Position numbers and translations under genes: made by a program | In this document: piece by piece, positions 61,790 to 64,000 of the stretch | Numbering within the stretch: the stretch's first letter is position 1 | How the letters are laid out: each line of letters starts with the position of its first letter | The notes under the pieces: model-generated | The model's database searches: none | What the model was told of the DNA's origin: nothing | What the model saw: the letters and a program-made list of their open reading frames with translations, nothing else | NCBI RefSeq assembly: GCF_025398155.2 | Contig: NZ_CP104562.2 | Span: 5,642,001 to 5,706,000 of the forward strand | Length of the DNA: 64,000 nt | DNA from: Roseateles amylovorans | Lineage (GTDB): Bacteria > Pseudomonadota > Gammaproteobacteria > Burkholderiales > Burkholderiaceae_C | Direction of reading: 5' to 3'

Positions 61790-61995
61790 GATTCCAGTGG
61801 CGGCAAGCCCACTGATCAGTCATCCATGCAGGCACAGCTGCCCCGGCGATAAGCAAAGCCGCCGCGTCGAGGGGGCTGTCACTCCATCATGCTCAAGCGC
61901 CATCACATCGCCAACTGCCGTATTTCGCCGCATCGAGCGTGACGCTCCCGCGCTAAACCGTGCCAGCTATTGCGACGACTAACGAATCCCCAAAA

Positions 61996-62030
61996 GCAAA
62001 AACCCCTTGAACCGATTGGTTCAAGGGGTT
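61996..62030 (-). terminator. rRNA operon terminator
   Basis: AACCCCTTGAACC-GATT-GGTTCAAGGGGTT forms a perfect 13-bp stem; on the minus strand it is followed by a T run (TTTTTGCTTTT). It lies 14 bases beyond the 5S rRNA 3' end. Confidence 0.93.
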
Positions 62031-62043
62031 GAGCGGGATATTA

Positions 62044-62157
62044 GCCTGACGATGACCTACTTTCACACGGGAATCCGCACTATCATCGGCGCTGAGTCGT
62101 TTCACGGTCCTGTTCGGGATGGGAAGGGGTGGGACCGACTCGCTATGGTCATCAGGC
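62044..62157 (-). rRNA. rrf: 5S ribosomal RNA
   Basis: About 114 bases; on the minus strand it begins GCCTGATGACCATAGCGAGT and ends GGTCATCGTCAGGC, which pair as helix I. CCACCCCTTCCCATCCCGAA (loop B/C region) is the universal 5S signature. End positions are good to a few bases. It follows 23S on the same strand. Confidence 0.95.
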
Positions 62158-62332
62158 TTAACTGGTTGGCTGCTGTCTGTCTTTGGGGGACGGGACAACG
62201 AGCCCAATTCGGTAGAGTCAAATCAGCTTTTGATTGCGTCTTCAGGAATGAAGAACGGTTGTTGATCTCTCCCTGCAGGGGGAGGAGATCTGCGTGACCA
62301 CACACCTTGACGTTTTGAGTGTCAAAGTTATA

Positions 62333-64000
<1,668 letters not shown>

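Noticed and set aside
62158..62332. Possible tRNA between 23S and 5S
   Set aside because: No cloverleaf or TTCGA-type T loop could be placed; only spacer hairpins are visible.

Overview
The window is high-GC DNA with strong codon bias on long genes, and the gene content (IcmF, FadD, HPPD, CreA, a PEP-CTERM protein, a NasT-type nitrate operon, and a 23S-5S rRNA end) points to a betaproteobacterium of the Burkholderiales, most like the Roseateles/Mitsuaria/Rubrivivax group. That placement rests on gene flavour only, because no database was searched.

Layout. 1-4701 (minus strand): nitrate assimilation, in transcription order nasT - ANTAR-type leader with terminator - nrtA - nrtB - nrtD - nirB (cut by the window edge). 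A three-copy repeat sits between nrtB and nrtD. 4871-28318: core metabolism and signalling. It holds a PEP-CTERM exported protein, the fused acyl-CoA mutase IcmF, an unknown protein, a chemoreceptor, three tandem 351-bp repeats, a Ca2+/H+ antiporter-like protein, an active-looking and a degenerate GGDEF protein, an ArsR-DUF72 pair divergent from a P450-like/ABM pair, CreA, three GNAT acetyltransferases with a TetR regulator, a PQQ-type sugar dehydrogenase and an EF-G-like GTPase. 28497-36494: a secreted cellulase locus with a GH9-CBM3c-FN3-FN3-CBM2 lipoprotein, a GH48-CBM2 cellobiohydrolase and a small LemA-like exported protein.

36849-54526 is the main discovery: a complete Tn7-like transposon of 17,678 bp. 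It starts TGT and ends ACA, has related ~22-bp repeats at both ends in inverted orientation, and is flanked by a perfect 5-bp duplication (AGTGG). Its operon is tnsA-tnsB-tnsC-tniQ-tniQ2, and it lies in the middle of the element behind a small BcepMu-gp16-like DNA-binding gene. A 21-22-bp motif occurs in front of both that regulator gene and tnsA. The cargo looks defensive: a HEPN-like protein, a Tse2/Tsi2-like toxin-antitoxin pair, a large PD-(D/E)XK nuclease, an HNH nuclease, a Ymh-type HEPN protein, and a CHAT caspase-like protease followed by a PD-(D/E)XK nuclease. The last pair is the best candidate for an undescribed defence system. IS30 and IS3-type debris lies near the left end.

54723-61636: two small unknown genes, an HDOD protein overlapping a TPMT-like methyltransferase, an Lrp/AsnC regulator divergent from hppD with a palindrome-rich operator between them, an alpha/beta hydrolase and fadD. 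61653-64000: an IS3 remnant, then (minus strand) an rrn terminator, 5S rRNA and the 3' half of 23S rRNA.
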